From NCBI GenBank assembly GCA_028283605.1, contig JAPWKH010000003.1, positions 1 to 64,000 on the forward strand: a DNA stretch of 64,000 bases, in the 5' to 3' direction. Positions 27,886 through 36,397 of this stretch are shown in pieces; the first letter of the stretch is position 1; the number at the start of each line of letters is the position of its first letter. The notes beneath the pieces are model-generated. The model ran no database searches, had not been told where the DNA came from, and saw only the letters and a program-made list of their open reading frames with translations. The position numbers were made by a program, and so were the translations under genes. The DNA is from Arachidicoccus sp. (GTDB lineage Bacteria; Bacteroidota; Bacteroidia; Chitinophagales; Chitinophagaceae).

Positions 27886-27963
27886 TACAACAACACATCT
27901 ATTACAAATATTTAATATAGTAGTAAAAAGCATATATCAATGTTGGATATTTTCTGTAATAAG
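27872..27963 (-). pseudogene. Displaced copy of the MFS permease 3' end and downstream sequence
   Basis: 92 bp aligned without gaps to 28780-28871 with about 12 differences. The part matching 28845-28871 corresponds to the last codons of the MFS permease gene (VTENLQH and stop); the rest matches its downstream flank. No other permease sequence adjoins it. It forms the far arm of a direct repeat around the TonB-C-terminal-like gene. Confidence 0.75.
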
Positions 27964-27990
27964 TTACATGTAGCAAAAAATTTGTTGTTG

Positions 27991-28740
27991 CTATTTTGTT
28001 ACGTTAAAAACGACACCTTGCTTTTGCCGATAAGTAACTGCTTTATTGTACATAAATGCAGGATTCCATTGTGGCGACTTGCTAATTACCCTTACAGCTT
28101 CCTCTGCCATTCCAAATCCTGGGTCATTTTCAGCTTTCGCTTCTGTAACGTTACCTTCCTTATTTACCAAAAAAGAAACGACTACTCTATATGTTCTAAC
28201 CGGAGCACCATTTTTAACGGGAATGTTTTGATTAAGATTTCCAATTAAATACATTTGCCAAAGCTTTATGCCGCCGGGAAAACTTGCCTCCTGCATAAAA
28301 ATATAATTCGGTATTTCATTTCCATTTTCGTCATAGCCTTTTTGTTCAATAATATCACCCTTATCGTTAAAAGCTCTATAACCTTCAACTCTCGCATCTT
28401 TGCCTACCAACAAGTCTTTCGTAATTTTTCCTTAAATTTTATAAATACTTTCAAGCACGCCGTCATTTGATTGGTTATAATTTCTTGAAGTATCTTCTCT
28501 TTTCTTCAATGCTTTATCGGAATAAACATCATCATATTTCAACTTCTTATCTGTAAGGTTAAAGATTTCCTTGTGCCACAGATTTCCGGTTTTAAAAACT
28601 ATCATTTTAAATGTAGCATTTTGCTCATTGGTATTTTGCCAATGAGCATCTAAGTAACTATAAGTAGTGTCATTGTTTGGAAATGCGTTGGCATATACAA
28701 CAATCATCACAATAATAATAGTTAGTAAATAATTTTTCAT
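27991..28740 (-). pseudogene. TonB C-terminal-domain-like secreted protein, interrupted by an in-frame stop
   Basis: A signal peptide (MKNYLLTIIIVMIVVYANA) starts at 28740. An acidic/charged domain with MORN/YwqK-like repeats (KGDIIEQKGYDENGNEIPN) follows. The C-terminal ~90 residues match the TonB C-terminal fold: FPGG near its start, then YRVVVSFLVNKEGNV, AEEAVRVISKSPQWNPA and TYRQKQGVVF. A TAA at 28432-28434 splits it between ESIYKI and GKITKDLL with no frame change, so a substitution rather than an indel. It could be a real nonsense mutation, or an error. No ExbB/ExbD nearby and no N-terminal TonB anchor, so it is not a classical energy transducer. Confidence 0.7.
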
Positions 28741-28779
28741 TTTTATGGTTTAAAAATTTAAATAAATCTAATTAAAATC

Positions 28780-28871
28780 GAATTTGTAATCCATACAAAA
28801 ACACATCCATCACAAATGTTTAATATCGAAGTAAAAAGCAGATATCAATGCTGGAGATTTTCTGTAACAAG
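28780..28871. repeat. Direct repeat arm at the MFS permease 3' end
   Basis: Partner of 27872-27963 in the same orientation, about 87% identical by hand count. The two arms enclose the TonB-C-terminal-like gene. Confidence 0.75.
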
Positions 28872-30104
28872 ATTATCATGTTTATATCGGAAAGAGACTG
28901 AAAATAAAACAGCTACAACCAAAGCATACCCTGCAAATATCAGCCATATATGATGCCAGTCTTTATTGCCGCCCGGCAAAATAAAATATTTTTGTATAAG
29001 ATAACCGCTTATATATGACCCTGCAACTGCGCCAAAACCATTGGTCATCATCATAAACAATCCTTGTGCGGAAGATCGTATAGAATAATCGGTATTTGTT
29101 TCAATAAATAACGAACCCGAAATATTGAAAAAATCAAACGCCATTCCATATACAACGCAGGATAAAACAATCATCCAAAGACCGCTTGCCGGATCGCCAA
29201 ATGCAAATAATCCGAAACGCAAAACCCACGCAAGCATGCTTATCAGCATTACGTTTTTTATTCCGAATTTTTTCAGGAAAAAAGGAATAGTCAAAATAAA
29301 TAATGTTTCCGATATCTGCGATATGGACATAATGATTGTAGAGTATCTTATTACAAATGAATTGGCGTAGCGCGGATCTTTACCAAAGTCCGAAAGAAAA
29401 GTATCGCCATACATATTCGTAAGCTGTAACGCTGCTCCGAGAAACATAGAAAAGAAAAAGAACAAAGCCATTTTTTTTTGCAGAAAAAGTTTGAATGCGT
29501 TCAGTCCCAGCATATCTATTACGGAAGCATTTTTTTGGGTAAGATTTTGCGGTGGACATTTTGGTAATGTGAATGAATACAGCCCTAAAACGATGGCTGC
29601 AACAGATGCAATGATGAATTGATTGGGAGTTCCTTTATTTCCCGATAAGTTAGTAACCCACATTGCTAAAATAAAACCGATTGTTCCCCATACACGTATG
29701 TTGGGAAAAACTTTTACTACGTCATACTTTGTATAGTTCTTTAAAATATAATAAGAGATAGCATTATTCAAAGAAATAGTCGGCATATAAAAAAGCATTG
29801 CAAGAAACATCCAACTATAGAAACTATGCGCATCCGAACAGCGGGAAACAAAATAAATAGATATGCCGTATAATATTTGTAAAATTCCATAAAGCTTTTC
29901 GGCATTTATCCATCTGTCGGCAATTATTCCTGTCAATGGCGGCATGATGATAGAAGAAAATCCCAGCGTGGCAAATACCGCACCAAACGTTTCTCCTGAC
30001 CATTGATTGGTATTGAACCAATAAACGCTTATGGTAATGAGCCATGCACCCCAAATAAAGAGCTGCAAAAAATTCATTATTGTCAATCGTAGCTTTATGC
30101 CCAT
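28845..30104 (-). CDS. MFS permease, nucleoside:H+ symporter (NHS) type
   Basis: Inner-membrane transporter of 419 residues with 12 hydrophobic segments. The opening (LRLTIMNFLQLFIWGAWLIT) and GIIADRWINAEKLYGILQ loop are typical of the NupG/XapB group. These carry nucleosides in enterobacteria and are often placed in sugar loci in Bacteroidota. A paralogue lies at 55210-56457. Complete; its last codons are part of the direct repeat described at 28780. Confidence 0.85.
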   Translation of the reverse strand: MGIKLRLTIMNFLQLFIWGAWLITISVYWFNTNQWSGETFGAVFATLGFSSIIMPPLTGIIADRWINAEKLYGILQILYGISIYFVSRCSDAHSFYSWMFLAMLFYMPTISLNNAISYYILKNYTKYDVVKVFPNIRVWGTIGFILAMWVTNLSGNKGTPNQFIIASVAAIVLGLYSFTLPKCPPQNLTQKNASVIDMLGLNAFKLFLQKKMALFFFFSMFLGAALQLTNMYGDTFLSDFGKDPRYANSFVIRYSTIIMSISQISETLFILTIPFFLKKFGIKNVMLISMLAWVLRFGLFAFGDPASGLWMIVLSCVVYGMAFDFFNISGSLFIETNTDYSIRSSAQGLFMMMTNGFGAVAGSYISGYLIQKYFILPGGNKDWHHIWLIFAGYALVVAVLFSVSFRYKHDNLVTENLQH

Positions 30105-30182
30105 AAAAAATATATTTAAAATTAATTTTCCCCGAAAACGGATTTCCGGTTATGTAGCAATATAAACAAATAGTTTTGTCTT

Positions 30183-31676
30183 TTATTTTCTGTGAAATAA
30201 TTTATTTATCAAAATACGATACGACGCATTGATGTCTTCCGAAATTCTGAAGAATAGAACTCCCGGAATATACAATAAACAAAAGACGATAGTTCTTACA
30301 ACAGTATCTGTAAAAATGTTATTTAAGTAAGGAATAAAATACGTTGCGAAAAATGCAACTAATCCCAATATGACGGCTAATAACGATTTTGAAGTAAAGG
30401 GTTGCATTTTGAAGAATTTCCACAAATAAAAAAAGCGGATTAAATTATAAAATATCAAAGCAATTGCTCCCGCGTAAGCTGCGCCAATAGGCCCGTACAT
30501 TTTTATAAGAAAAATATCAAGAATGATATTCACTATTATGAATGATGCACTTGTATAAAAATCAAAACGCCAGTACTTTGATAAGGATAATATTTGCGCA
30601 TTCATGCCCATGCCCATATCAATAATTTTTGCAATACCGGCAATTAAACATATCTGTTTTATCAGCACATAGTCCTTTCCTAAAAACCGAACCAGATTGT
30701 CTATGTTTACATAAATCAATCCAAACAGCACTATGCCTATAACCAGTAAATTCAAAGAGGTTTTCCTGTACAATTCGGCTATTTTATTTTTATCCCTGTT
30801 CTTCCATGCTTCGGAAATGAGGGCAACAGAAATGCCCATCATGCTTCGCTGGGGCACTTCCAATGTTGCTATCAAATATTTCGGGATGCTGTAAACGGCA
30901 AGGCTTTCAAGCCCGTTGGCAGAAAGGCCGGCAATAAAAATACCATCTATTGTATTGGGCAAAATCGCTATCAGCATTCCTGAAAAATGAAAGCTGATGA
31001 ATACCAGAATTCTTTTATACAATCGCTTTGTTACACTGCTGATTTTGGTACATAAAATAATATTATTATTTGTAAAAATCAAATATGCCAATATTATAAT
31101 CGAAGGAATATAAGATAATGAAAACAATGCAAAAAACCTTTCTAAAGAAATTACATGACATGCATATAATAATATAAGAATGGTTGTGGTTAAACGAAAA
31201 AACAACTCCTTTACAAAATTGGATATAACGGTTTTTTTAATGATCCAGCAATACGCTTCCAGCAGCATGATACAGGTATAAGATACAGTAAAGGGTATTA
31301 CTAACTTATAATTTGCAACAAATAAAGGAGAATTATTACCGAATTTTCTGGCAAGAAAATCTTTAAAAATCAATGATGCGATAATAAACAAAATGCTTCC
31401 CGAGAGACAAGCTAAAAGCGTTAGAAAAGGTAAATCATTATCATCGGGCGGTAAATAGGCGCGATAAAACGGATTGAATTTATATAAACCATTCAGGCTT
31501 CCTAAAGTGGAAAGTGCGGAAAAAAACAATGCAAAATCAATCATCAAACGCGTAAGGCCGAAAGCATCTTGCGAAACATAATGTGGCAACAGCCACAAAG
31601 TATTTAAAGCACCAATTAAAAAACCGATATAGGTCAGAAGAGTTGAATATGTGCTTTGCTTGCGGACGATGCCCAT
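30183..31676 (-). CDS. Polysaccharide/lipid flippase of the MVF/Wzx-like group
   Basis: Integral membrane protein of 497 residues with about 14 hydrophobic helices and few charges, starting MGIVRKQSTYSTLLTYIGF. The N-terminal basic segment followed by repeated pairs of helices is the pattern of O-antigen or teichoic acid flippases (PST/MATE-like). It probably exports a lipid-linked glycan. It lies downstream of recQ on the same strand, 89 bp away, with a hairpin between them. No glycosyltransferase cluster is nearby. Confidence 0.8.
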   Translation of the reverse strand: MGIVRKQSTYSTLLTYIGFLIGALNTLWLLPHYVSQDAFGLTRLMIDFALFFSALSTLGSLNGLYKFNPFYRAYLPPDDNDLPFLTLLACLSGSILFIIASLIFKDFLARKFGNNSPLFVANYKLVIPFTVSYTCIMLLEAYCWIIKKTVISNFVKELFFRLTTTILILLYACHVISLERFFALFSLSYIPSIIILAYLIFTNNNIILCTKISSVTKRLYKRILVFISFHFSGMLIAILPNTIDGIFIAGLSANGLESLAVYSIPKYLIATLEVPQRSMMGISVALISEAWKNRDKNKIAELYRKTSLNLLVIGIVLFGLIYVNIDNLVRFLGKDYVLIKQICLIAGIAKIIDMGMGMNAQILSLSKYWRFDFYTSASFIIVNIILDIFLIKMYGPIGAAYAGAIALIFYNLIRFFYLWKFFKMQPFTSKSLLAVILGLVAFFATYFIPYLNNIFTDTVVRTIVFCLLYIPGVLFFRISEDINASYRILINKLFHRK

Positions 31677-31693
31677 CGAAAGTAGTTAAAAGT

Positions 31694-31737
31694 AAAAATG
31701 TAAAAGTAAAAAGTTGACCTTTCGCTTTTACATTTTT
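31694..31737 (-). terminator. Hairpin between recQ and the flippase gene
   Basis: A perfect 13-bp inverted repeat (aaaaatgtaaaag / cttttacattttt) separated by 18 bp, just after the recQ stop. AT-rich, so its strength as a terminator is doubtful; tandem GAATTTTTA-type words lie beside it. Confidence 0.5.
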
Positions 31738-31765
31738 GAATTTTTATTTTTGAATTTTTACTTTA

Positions 31766-34036
31766 TCAGTTTCCATATTCGCACAGAAACTTAATGCGCA
31801 TTATCTTCAATTGCTCCCAGTTAAAATCAAATTCTGCCAGTTCTTCGCGCGCCACATCCAATGAAGAAGTTTCGCAACCACGGAAATAATCGATAATATC
31901 ATCCTGTTCATTCTCATCAAGCATATCGTCGATGGCATAATTTAAGTTAAGCCTTGTACCGCTTGCAACGATCGATTCCATTTCTTCGAGTAATTGATCG
32001 AGGCGCAGATCTTTGTTTTTGGCAATTGTATCCAAAGGAATTTTCTTATCTACATTTTGAATAATGTAAACTTTATTATTTCCTTTATTTACCACGCTTT
32101 TCATCACAAAATCATCCGGTTTTTCTATGTCATTATCTTCAACATATTTTGCAATTAGCTCTGCAAAAGGTTTTCCGTATTTTAAGGCTTTACCTTTTCC
32201 TACACCCTGGCATTTTTCCAATTCCAGCAATGTGGTAGGATACAATGTTGCCATATCATTCAGCGATGTTTCAAGAAAAATCACAAACGGAGGCAAGCCT
32301 AATTTTTTAGCTTGCTTCTGCCTTAACTCTTTCAGCATTTCAAACAATACTTCATCCGTAGCGCTTCCGGTGTTATTTGCTGCTGCAGATTCTTCGTCGT
32401 CCGCATCAGCGCCTTCAAATAAATTGTTTAAAACAATTTGGAATGATGTAGGTTTCTTTAAATACTTCTCTCCTTTCGGAGTAAATTTTATTAAACCATA
32501 TTCCTCAATATCTTTTCTTAATAAATCTTCCAAAAGCATTTGACGGATGAGACTATTCCAAAAGTGAACATCTCTTTCTTTTCCTATACCGAATTCCGGC
32601 AGTTTTTCATGACGATACATGACGATAGAAGGCGTTTGTCTTCCACACAAAATATTAATGGTGTATTCGAGATTAAAACGCCCGTCCAAAGCTTTCACTA
32701 CTTTCAGCACTTTTACAGCTTCTTCTTTAGCTTCTGTTTTTTCTTTAGGGTGAAGGCAATTATCACATTTGCCACAATTTTCCAGATCCCATTCTTCCCC
32801 GAAATAGTGCATGAGAACCTTACGGCGACAAACAGAAGTTTCTACGAATGACAGTGTTTCACTAATCAACTGCGCTCCTACTTCTCTTTCGCTCAGCGGC
32901 TTATCGCGCATCAGATGTTCGAGTTTGGAAACATCTTTGTGAGAATAATATAAGATACATTTCCCTTCCAATCCGTCTCGGCCTGCACGCCCGGTTTCCT
33001 GATAATAATTCTCAATAGATTTGGGCATGTTATAATGAATCACAAATCTTATATCAGGCTTATCAATGCCCATACCAAATGCAATCGTAGCTACAATTAC
33101 CTGTACATCTTCATTCAGAAAACCATCTTGCCGGTCTGCACGTAGTTTGGAATCCAACCCCGCATGATAAGCTACAGCTTTAATATTGTTGGCTATTAAT
33201 ATTTCAGCTAATTCTTCAGTAGTTTTTCTATTCAGTGTGTAAATGATCCCGCTCTTTCCTTTGTTTTGCGATATAAACTTGACGATGCTTTTTATAGTCT
33301 GATCAACTTTAATTTTCGGCTGTATCTCGTAATACAGATTATCTCTATTGAATGAAGAAATGAATATATTAGGCTCACGCAAACCAAGGTTTTTTACAAT
33401 ATCGCTTTGTACTTTTGGCGTTGCAGTTGCCGTTAATGCGATTACGGGAAGTTCTTTATTTATTTCATCCATCATCTCGCGCAAGCGGCGGTATTCCGGG
33501 CGGAAATCATGTCCCCATTCAGAAATACAATGTGCTTCATCTACTGCAAAAAAAGAGATTTTCACGCTTTTAAAGAAGTCGATATTTTCTTGTTTGGTTA
33601 ATGTTTCCGGCGCTACATATAGCAATTTTGTTTTACCGCTTGTCACATCTTCGCGTACAGCTTTAATTTGTCCTTTGTTTAAAGATGAATTAAGGAAGTG
33701 CGCTACATTGTCATCTTCGCTATAGCCGCGCACCAGATCTACCTGATTTTTCATTAATGCAATCAAAGGGCTTACAACGATCGCACATCCTTCCAATATC
33801 ATTGCCGGAAGCTGATAGCACAAGCTTTTGCCGCCGCCTGTCGGCATTATTACAAAAGTATCGTGTCCATTCAGCAAACTGTGAATGGCTTCTTCCTGCC
33901 GACCTTTGAATTTATTAAATCCGAAGTGGCTTTGCAATCTGGTATCAATATCGTGCGAATGAGATTTCTTTACTGATATTTTTTCTTTCGTTTTCGGAAG
34001 ACTCTTGACAGCCTTCGTTTTTGTGTTATTTGCCAT
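31766..34036 (-). CDS. recQ: ATP-dependent DNA helicase RecQ
   Basis: 3'-5' DNA helicase in recombination and fork repair. It has Walker A MPTGGGKS (64-71), the DEAH box (166-169), a second RecA-like domain with the ETGRAGRDG motif VI, a zinc-binding subdomain (CRRKVLMHYF then CGKCDNC), a winged helix, and an HRDC domain (about 590-670). The C-terminus extends about 80 residues beyond HRDC, giving 756 residues, longer than E. coli RecQ (about 610) but usual for Bacteroidota RecQ. An N-terminal Lys-rich stretch of about 28 residues precedes the core. A TAACTTCG element at 34122-34129 (minus) may be its promoter. Confidence 0.95.
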   Translation of the reverse strand: MANNTKTKAVKSLPKTKEKISVKKSHSHDIDTRLQSHFGFNKFKGRQEEAIHSLLNGHDTFVIMPTGGGKSLCYQLPAMILEGCAIVVSPLIALMKNQVDLVRGYSEDDNVAHFLNSSLNKGQIKAVREDVTSGKTKLLYVAPETLTKQENIDFFKSVKISFFAVDEAHCISEWGHDFRPEYRRLREMMDEINKELPVIALTATATPKVQSDIVKNLGLREPNIFISSFNRDNLYYEIQPKIKVDQTIKSIVKFISQNKGKSGIIYTLNRKTTEELAEILIANNIKAVAYHAGLDSKLRADRQDGFLNEDVQVIVATIAFGMGIDKPDIRFVIHYNMPKSIENYYQETGRAGRDGLEGKCILYYSHKDVSKLEHLMRDKPLSEREVGAQLISETLSFVETSVCRRKVLMHYFGEEWDLENCGKCDNCLHPKEKTEAKEEAVKVLKVVKALDGRFNLEYTINILCGRQTPSIVMYRHEKLPEFGIGKERDVHFWNSLIRQMLLEDLLRKDIEEYGLIKFTPKGEKYLKKPTSFQIVLNNLFEGADADDEESAAANNTGSATDEVLFEMLKELRQKQAKKLGLPPFVIFLETSLNDMATLYPTTLLELEKCQGVGKGKALKYGKPFAELIAKYVEDNDIEKPDDFVMKSVVNKGNNKVYIIQNVDKKIPLDTIAKNKDLRLDQLLEEMESIVASGTRLNLNYAIDDMLDENEQDDIIDYFRGCETSSLDVAREELAEFDFNWEQLKIMRIKFLCEYGN

Positions 34037-34202
34037 TTATAATTCCGGTTATAAAAATGTAATCTACAAAAAATGCTTTTATTTTCAAAAGAGAATACAT
34101 TTAATTTTTTTTTTCGGATTGCGAAGTTAATTTTTGCTGGGGATATTTTAAAGTTTATATCAAAGAACAGCTTGTATAATAATTTAAAATACTGTTAAGT
34201 CT

Positions 34203-34523
34203 TAGATTCTACTGTGAGCCTATGGCTTTCGTAATAGTTACTGCCGGTTGGTTGCCGGATCCTGTACATAATTTATTCTGCCGGGATTCTTTTCTTACGT
34301 ATCATTATCATTGCCAATTGCGCCAATGTACGCTACATTCCATCCGCCCGGTGTTTTCCGCACTACAAAAACCTGAAGTGTACATTGTGTACCAAAAACA
34401 TGCGTAACGACTTGCCCTTTATCATACAAATAAGGAAAAGAAAAATTTATTGTCCTTTGCCTTAACTATAATTTTTTCCTGCGAATCTTCCGGCGATGCG
34501 TCAGGATTGATGGGATTGTTTGC
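34203..34523 (-). pseudogene. Decayed C-terminal part of an AhpC/TSA-type redoxin
   Basis: Reading the minus strand across frameshifts gives recognisable pieces of one redoxin: NPDASPEDSQEKI, FPYLYDKGQVVTHVFGTQCT, VFVVRKTPGGWNVAYIGAIG and QPAVTITKAIG. These match the middle and end of AhpC/TSA-family proteins that carry FPYLYD and TP.vFvl motifs. The N-terminal portion with the catalytic cysteine is absent. No open frame covers it. Confidence 0.6.
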
Positions 34524-34980
34524 TCAAGTTGATTGTAAGTAAATGTTCTTTCAAAAAAAGAATGCACCTGTTTGCTTTTACTCACAATAAGTGTTGCCGG
34601 GATTGATCCGCTCCAACTTGTATCAACAGCGTTGATGAAACTTTGCTGATCCGGTACATCCATCAGAACAACATCATTCTTAAGTGCATTCTATTTTACG
34701 AAAGGAATAACGCCGGTTTGCATTTGAGATTTAAAATCCATACTTGCCAGCAGCACTTTAAAAGGTTGGTTTTCTTTATTGCGTCCAAGTTGTTCAAAAT
34801 TCGGCAACTCTTTCATACACGGCGCGCATCAGGTAGCCCAGAAATTTACTACATAAGTTGTATATTTCCCTTTATCAATGTGATTGTTTAATTCCCCCTA
34901 ATGTGATAATCGTAACCTTTTATGCCACAACATTCAGCAATGCTGCAAATACAAAAAGAAATACATAAATGCTTTATCAT
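34524..34980 (-). pseudogene. Decayed TlpA-like thioredoxin gene
   Basis: An ATG at 34980 opens a signal-peptide-like stretch, but the frame stops within 30 codons. A shifted frame then encodes DKGKYTTYVVNFWAT, a TGA stop where the active-site Trp should be, and CAPCMKELPNFEQLG. A third frame carries the C-terminal fold (SFINAVDTSWSGSIPATLIV). The active-site WAT[stop]CAPC is diagnostic. With at least two frameshifts and a nonsense codon, this is a genuine pseudogene. Its 3' end runs straight into the redoxin fragment. Confidence 0.7.
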
Positions 34981-35187
34981 ATACTCTTTCAAAGTTACAT
35001 CAATCCGAATTTTAAAAACCGGCAAAGAAGGAATTAAGTTTTAATTTAACTATTACAGAAAGATGCTTTTCAAGGCGGGATATAATAAATTTATCTGAAA
35101 ATTTCAGATTGCCAAAGATTGTTTTTAATAATGTGTTGATTATTCGTCAAAATATATTTTTTTTGCACAACGAAATTCTTACAGCAC

Positions 35188-36288
35188 ATGTCCGACTTTT
35201 CAAATCCCGCAATTTTATTGTTAGCAGACGGAAGCATTTTCCACGGAAAAGCCTTTGGCAAAACAGGAACCGCCGCAGGCGAAATTTGCTTTAACACAGG
35301 CATGACCGGTTATCAGGAAGTATTTACCGATCCGAGTTATTATGGCCAGATATTAATTACCAATAATGTACACATCGGCAACTATGGCACAAAGAAAACG
35401 GATGTTGAAAGCGAAACAGTAAAAATAAAAGGGCTGATAGGAAGAAATTTAGAAGAAAAATATTCCCGCTATCAGGCAGATGAATCTTTAAACGATTATC
35501 TTATTCAAAATAATATTGTATCGATCGCAGAAATAGATACCCGCGCGCTGGTAACGCATATCCGCAATAAAGGCGCGATGAACTGCATCATCTCTTCTGA
35601 AATTTTTGAGATTGAGAAACTGCAGCAAATTCTTTCCGATATACCTGCAATGGAAGGTCTTGATTTGGCAAACGAAGTAACTACTAAAGAAGAATATGAA
35701 CTGGGCGATGTTAATTCCGATATTAAAATTTCTGTATTGGATTTCGGCATTAAGAAAAATATTCTCGATAATCTGGTAGCGCGCGGCGCACATGTACGCG
35801 TGCATCCTGCAAAAACTTCTTTGCAACGTTTGAAGGAATTTAATCCGAATGGATATTTCTTATCTAACGGTCCGGGCGATCCTTCTGCAATGAGCTATGC
35901 CATTAGCACGGTAAAAGAAATAATTGCGGAAGATAAGCCTGTTTTTGGTATTTGCCTCGGGCATCAATTGCTCGCATTGGCAAACAATATTCCTACTTTT
36001 AAAATGCACCACGGACATCGCGGATTGAATCATCCGGTAAAAAATGTGATTACCGGCAAAAGCGAAATATCTACACAAAACCATGGCTTCGCAGTAGATC
36101 CCGAAAAGCTGAAAGAAGATGCGAATTTAGAAATTACGCATGTAAACTTAAACGACGAAAGCATTGAAGGATTCCGCATGAAAAACAAACCGGTATTTAG
36201 CGTACAATACCATCCGGAAGCCACGCCGGGCCCGCATGACAGCCGTTATTTGTTTGATGATTTTATTGAACTGATTAAGAACAATTAA
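35188..36288 (+). CDS. carA: Carbamoyl-phosphate synthase small (glutaminase) subunit
   Basis: Releases ammonia from glutamine for carbamoyl phosphate synthesis (arginine and pyrimidines). The N-terminal CarA domain (about 1-150) has GTAAGEICFNTGMTGYQE. The class I glutamine amidotransferase domain has LSNGPGDPS and the nucleophile Cys256 in FGICLGHQ, with the His/Glu pair in the YHPEATPGP region. 366 residues, complete. The carB partner is not in the window. A strong terminator follows, so it is a single-gene unit here. Confidence 0.95.
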   Translation: MSDFSNPAILLLADGSIFHGKAFGKTGTAAGEICFNTGMTGYQEVFTDPSYYGQILITNNVHIGNYGTKKTDVESETVKIKGLIGRNLEEKYSRYQADESLNDYLIQNNIVSIAEIDTRALVTHIRNKGAMNCIISSEIFEIEKLQQILSDIPAMEGLDLANEVTTKEEYELGDVNSDIKISVLDFGIKKNILDNLVARGAHVRVHPAKTSLQRLKEFNPNGYFLSNGPGDPSAMSYAISTVKEIIAEDKPVFGICLGHQLLALANNIPTFKMHHGHRGLNHPVKNVITGKSEISTQNHGFAVDPEKLKEDANLEITHVNLNDESIEGFRMKNKPVFSVQYHPEATPGPHDSRYLFDDFIELIKNN

Positions 36289-36294
36289 GATTTT

Positions 36295-36326
36295 AATAAA
36301 GCCTTGCGGAAACACAAGGCTTTATT
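36295..36326 (+). terminator. Terminator after carA
   Basis: A perfect 12-bp stem (aataaagccttg / caaggctttatt) with an 8-base loop, 7 bp after the carA stop, with A/T tracts on both sides. Confidence 0.8.
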
Positions 36327-36397
36327 ATTCGGCATTATCTAAATCCACTTTATGTCTTTTCAATATCATTCATTTCTAATTCTCAGAAATATTAGAC

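Noticed and set aside
27781-27890. CRISPR array
   Set aside because: The four repeated units are palindromes of differing sequence with irregular spacers of 5-16 bp, and no cas genes are present.
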